Below, piece after piece: positions 61,233 to 64,000 of a DNA stretch of 64,000 bases. The notes beneath the pieces are model-generated. The model was not told the origin of the DNA. It worked only from the letters and a program-made list of their open reading frames with translations, and did no database searches. A program made the position numbers and the translations under genes. Numbering within the stretch: the first letter of the stretch is position 1; every line of letters starts with the position of its first letter. The DNA comes from Streptococcus oralis (GTDB lineage Bacteria; Bacillota; Bacilli; Lactobacillales; Streptococcaceae): NCBI GenBank assembly GCA_905370255.1, contig CAJPKC010000003.1:1-64000 (forward strand). Reading direction: 5' to 3'.

Positions 61233-62582
61233 TTATTCTCCGTTCTGTTTAGATTTGATGCGAATGATTTTATTGCGGTTATCACGAACTAACAATTCGT
61301 TGTCGTCTGTTAATAACCATGTATAGTTTTTATAACCGTGGGTCTTGATAGATGATTCAACACCACCATCGGTGAAGATGAAAATTTGGGTTTCACGTGG
61401 AAACTTGTTTTCTTTAAGATAGTCGAATACTGATTGAACTGTAGTTCCCCCGCAACCGTAACGCGTAAAGTCGACTTTTTTTGGGTTTACGCCGTCGATT
61501 TCATTGACGCTAACGATGTCGGAATCGAATTGAATGTGGGTGATTGGTAAGTGAAGACGTTTGATGATTTGATAGAGTTCATTCATGAAGACTTCCGTTT
61601 CTGCTTTTGAAACGGAACCGGATACGTCATGTGCGAATACAATCGGCATGACTTGATCTGAGAGCATGCCTTGACGGTGTAGAGCCATTGGATCACGACG
61701 ATAGAGGCGATTTGGTGATGGCCGTTGACCTGTGATGTGTCGACCCATCTTCTTTTTCACTTCATTTTGCCATTTTACTTGAGGTGGCTTATTGAGATTT
61801 TTAATAGCATCTTCGATATGTGCACTTAAAGAGCCACGACCTTTTGCTTGAGTAGCGGCGTTTTCGAAGACGGTTTTAATTGTAACGTCAACTGGAATAT
61901 AGTTTCCATTTTTACCGACTTCAGCTTCTTGCCAGTGTTTCGCTGAGCACATACCGGGTGATTGTTTTTGTTTACCGTTTTCACTATCTGATTTTTGATT
62001 GTCTTTTTTCGGTTGTTTGTGCTTGTTAGGTGGCATCTTTTGGTTGAGCAGTTCGTAATAATAGAGCGAACCTGCTTTTTCTTTAACCGTATGTTCAGGC
62101 ATATCGCATAGTTGTGCGATGTATTCTCGAGAAATCCAATGTTTATGTGGCTTTTCGAGATGTTGGTTGATTTCGCAGTCTGCTGCGAGATTTGACATGT
62201 AATTGTCTAAGTTTTTGTGAACGTTTAAGTGGTTAAAGAGTAAATGGTAGCCTTCGTGGCGCAAACCTTCTAACATGGTTTCAACGGTGTAATCGTCTTC
62301 GATTTCTTTAGGGTTGAATAAGAGTGTTAGTTGATTATTACGATATGTAACGGCATACATTGCATCAAGTTCGAAGTCGACAATTTTAGCGATAAAGTTA
62401 AAGGTATAGCCCCAAAAGTTGTCATCTTCTTGTTGGGGTACTCTGTTAGAGACGTAGTCGTTGTTGGTTAAGGCGTTTTTCATGCGGACGAGGATATTGA
62501 CCAAATGCTCAATAAACTGTAGCGCATGATCGTAGTTCCCGCTTTTTAGAACGTCTAGTTCATATTCGATTTGTGATTGCAT
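61233..62582 (-). CDS. vWA protein with HExxH metallopeptidase-like domain
   Basis: Encodes 449 residues. The N-terminal domain has LRHEGYHLLFNH, an HExxH zinc-metallopeptidase signature, with NLAADCEIN after it, as in DUF2201-type proteins. A Gln/Lys-rich linker (about 190-215) leads to a vWA-like domain with MIDAS motifs HDVSGSVS, CGGTTVQSVF and IFTDGGVES. Pairs with the MoxR-type ATPase downstream. Probably a metal-dependent chaperone or peptidase complex. Confidence 0.88.
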   Translation of the reverse strand: MQSQIEYELDVLKSGNYDHALQFIEHLVNILVRMKNALTNNDYVSNRVPQQEDDNFWGYTFNFIAKIVDFELDAMYAVTYRNNQLTLLFNPKEIEDDYTVETMLEGLRHEGYHLLFNHLNVHKNLDNYMSNLAADCEINQHLEKPHKHWISREYIAQLCDMPEHTVKEKAGSLYYYELLNQKMPPNKHKQPKKDNQKSDSENGKQKQSPGMCSAKHWQEAEVGKNGNYIPVDVTIKTVFENAATQAKGRGSLSAHIEDAIKNLNKPPQVKWQNEVKKKMGRHITGQRPSPNRLYRRDPMALHRQGMLSDQVMPIVFAHDVSGSVSKAETEVFMNELYQIIKRLHLPITHIQFDSDIVSVNEIDGVNPKKVDFTRYGCGGTTVQSVFDYLKENKFPRETQIFIFTDGGVESSIKTHGYKNYTWLLTDDNELLVRDNRNKIIRIKSKQNGE

Positions 62583-62597
62583 TTGGTCAGATCCTTT

Positions 62598-62972
62598 CTA
62601 GTCTGTAATGTCTTTTTGATCGATCTTGTAATAGTTTGATTTATATTCGACGAGATAGCCGTCTTTTAATTCTTTTTCAATGGATAATTTTGCTGATTCT
62701 AAGAAGGCGCTGTTGTTTTTTAGAATGATGTGGTTATCTTGTTTTGTGACTGTATAGGGATGTAGTTGAGGCGCGAGCCAGAAACCGTAAGAAAAGATTG
62801 TCATAGCTAATATCATTGATATCACTAAACTGGTTAGGAAATAGTTTTCAAATTTTTTAGTTTGTTTGATGATAACAGCAATGAGCAAGATTGCATTTAT
62901 TAAGAGCGCAATATAGATGATGTTTCGAATCCAGTCTGGCATTGTTGTTAATAATGGATATAGTTTTGACAT
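62598..62972 (-). CDS. Small membrane protein
   Basis: Encodes 124 residues with two hydrophobic helices (about 14-35 and 44-66) and a C-terminal beta-rich domain (NHIILKNNSAFLESAKLSIE), the same plan as the protein at 45960. AGAAAGG precedes the start. Confidence 0.76.
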   Translation of the reverse strand: MSKLYPLLTTMPDWIRNIIYIALLINAILLIAVIIKQTKKFENYFLTSLVISMILAMTIFSYGFWLAPQLHPYTVTKQDNHIILKNNSAFLESAKLSIEKELKDGYLVEYKSNYYKIDQKDITD

Positions 62973-62984
62973 TTTGACACCTTT

Positions 62985-63371
62985 CTAGTTGTTTTTCTTG
63001 AAAATTAAAGTGACAACCAATGTGTCTGTACGCGTATATCGGCTATATGGAATGAGGCCGGTTGTGTCTGTTGAAATAAGATAGTAATTATGTTCAGTCA
63101 TTGTTTTATCAGCTGATTTGATAAATTTGATAATCGCTTTGGGCATATCAGATACTTCGTCTTGCGAAACGTCGATAGCTTCTGTGATAATAATCGTTTC
63201 TTTGTTTTCTTTAATTTCTTTTTTTGTGATGTCCGATAGACTATATGTTTTTGTTGGAGTGATTCGCGTGATGCTTGTTTCTCCACCCTCGTTTGTTGAA
63301 ATATTATCTGAGCAGGCTGTTAAAATAGTTAAGGTTGTGAATAATGCAAATAAGATACGTAAAGTTTTCAC
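62985..63371 (-). CDS. Lipoprotein
   Basis: Encodes 128 residues from a GTG start (AGAAAGGA upstream). The signal peptide ends in the lipobox LTAC (Cys 20). The mature part is beta-rich with TDTLVVTLIFKKN at the end; exported and lipid-anchored. No recognised family. Confidence 0.84.
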   Translation of the reverse strand: MKTLRILFALFTTLTILTACSDNISTNEGGETSITRITPTKTYSLSDITKKEIKENKETIIITEAIDVSQDEVSDMPKAIIKFIKSADKTMTEHNYYLISTDTTGLIPYSRYTRTDTLVVTLIFKKNN

Positions 63372-63386
63372 AATTTTGGTTCCTTT

Positions 63387-63746
63387 CTAGTCTATGTCGA
63401 AATAAATATATTCGTCGTTTGCGACGGAGTCTAATGCGTTAAGTGCAAATGCCCATTTTTCGCGTAAATAGTCGTTAACGGGATCGTGTACGATTTCAAT
63501 TAGTTGATTTTTGTGCATGCGATACATGTTGTGCTCGAATTCTTTTGTGAAGTCGTCGGAATACGGTTCTGCTTCGTTGATAACGTCGAGTAAGCGATCT
63601 GCGCCACTGAAGTACGAAAAGCTCGTGTTATAGATGACAGCGTTGTTGAAGAATTCTTCAATTTCCTCGTAAGATAGGTTGTTATTAAGTTGATTGAGAA
63701 AATTTTGATAAGATGTTTCTGATAAGATTTCTAAGTCGTAGCTCAT
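63387..63746 (-). CDS. Hypothetical protein
   Basis: Encodes 119 acidic residues beginning MSYDLEILSETSYQNFLNQL. Soluble and helical, no recognised motif. Its start overlaps the preceding stop by four bases; AGAAAGGAG upstream. Confidence 0.75.
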   Translation of the reverse strand: MSYDLEILSETSYQNFLNQLNNNLSYEEIEEFFNNAVIYNTSFSYFSGADRLLDVINEAEPYSDDFTKEFEHNMYRMHKNQLIEIVHDPVNDYLREKWAFALNALDSVANDEYIYFDID

Positions 63747-64000
63747 AATTTACTCCTTTCTGCTTCGTGAAATAGATCTTCGCTTAAGATGTGAAGATCA
63801 ACGTATAATTCTTTACGAGGCACGATTGCCTCTTTTTTAAAGTTGTGATATTGCGAATCGTTGTCGGATACGTAGCCTAATTCTAACGCGACAGCAACTT
63901 GATCGTTTTCGATTTTAGTCAATGTCAAGTCAAAAGTTGAGATTTTGGCTAAGCAAGCACCGAAGACGGATAACGTTCTGAGGGCATGGATATAGATGCA
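63743..64000 (-). CDS. Hypothetical protein, 5' end beyond right edge
   Basis: The frame is open from the right edge to a stop at 63743, giving 86 residues and ending LSEDLFHEAERSKL. The first in-frame ATG would lie outside the window; TTG codons near 63928 are possible but lack a binding site. A segment FDLTLTKIENDQVAVALELG suggests a beta-hairpin then helix. Function unknown. Confidence 0.7.
   Translation of the reverse strand, partial: CIYIHALRTLSVFGACLAKISTFDLTLTKIENDQVAVALELGYVSDNDSQYHNFKKEAIVPRKELYVDLHILSEDLFHEAERSKL

Overview
The window looks like part of a large extrachromosomal element (giant plasmid, phage-plasmid or jumbo phage) of a low-GC Gram-positive host, probably Lactobacillales. 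The evidence is strong ribosome binding sites of the AGAAAGGA/AAAGGAG type ahead of almost every gene, TTGACA-17-TATAAT promoters, lipoprotein signal peptides, a PcfJ-like protein, and an almost complete replication gene set without ribosomal, tRNA or obvious virion genes. Oral-streptococcal giant elements such as the recently described Inocles would be a comparison to make, but nothing here proves that identity. Nearly every gene is on the minus strand; the exceptions are a RecJ-like exonuclease, a small membrane protein and several non-coding RNAs.

Layout. 1-8.8 kb: an unknown protein cut by the left edge, a ClpA/B-type double AAA+ ATPase, a vWA protein, a MoxR-type AAA+ ATPase, a membrane thioredoxin-like protein, a CPBP protease and a primase-polymerase-like protein. 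8.9-16.8 kb: replication core with a candidate ssDNA-binding protein, an MBL-fold hydrolase, an iteron-like region, a family B DNA polymerase with an attenuator-like leader, and the divergent RecJ-like DHH exonuclease. 17-28 kb: about 5 kb of non-coding but highly structured DNA mixed with small accessory genes, an SSB and a second SSB-like protein. 28-36 kb: small paralogous hypothetical genes, a SLOG protein, a PcfJ-like protein and RNase HI. 36-43 kb: two paralogous D5/SF3-type Rep helicases, each with its own family of short iterons, divided by a four-copy structured repeat; one Rep has an antisense-RNA control locus and the other a ribbon-helix-helix repressor. 43-60 kb: a dense operon-like block with at least thirteen copies of a protein family marked by IEKTMSPxQLY....NPLW, plus uracil-DNA glycosylase, a calcineurin-like phosphatase and a DHFR-NADAR fusion. 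60-64 kb: a second MoxR-type ATPase and vWA/HExxH protein pair, with membrane proteins and a lipoprotein.

The most striking feature is a family of six small RNA genes. Each has a conserved 5' module of about 90 nt followed by a 38-nt element that begins GTCGC and ends GCGYGGATTGAAAT (with some decay), which resembles the repeat and 5' handle of type I-C CRISPR arrays. Each then carries a unique tail, and in most copies a terminator. No cas genes and no second regular repeat are present, so these look like solitary CRISPR-repeat mimics (RNA anti-CRISPR-like) or single-guide mini-arrays.

Other structure not explained by genes: fifteen short inverted repeats with a CNNC loop and wholly different but paired stems, mostly in front of genes; seven copies of a covarying hairpin in the gene-free 23-27 kb area; and a GNRA-loop-rich region at 17.1-18.0 kb that looks like a large ornate RNA. 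Four genes show damage or unusual decoding: an A8 frameshift, a TGA at a conserved Trp codon, a -1 frameshift and an ATT start.
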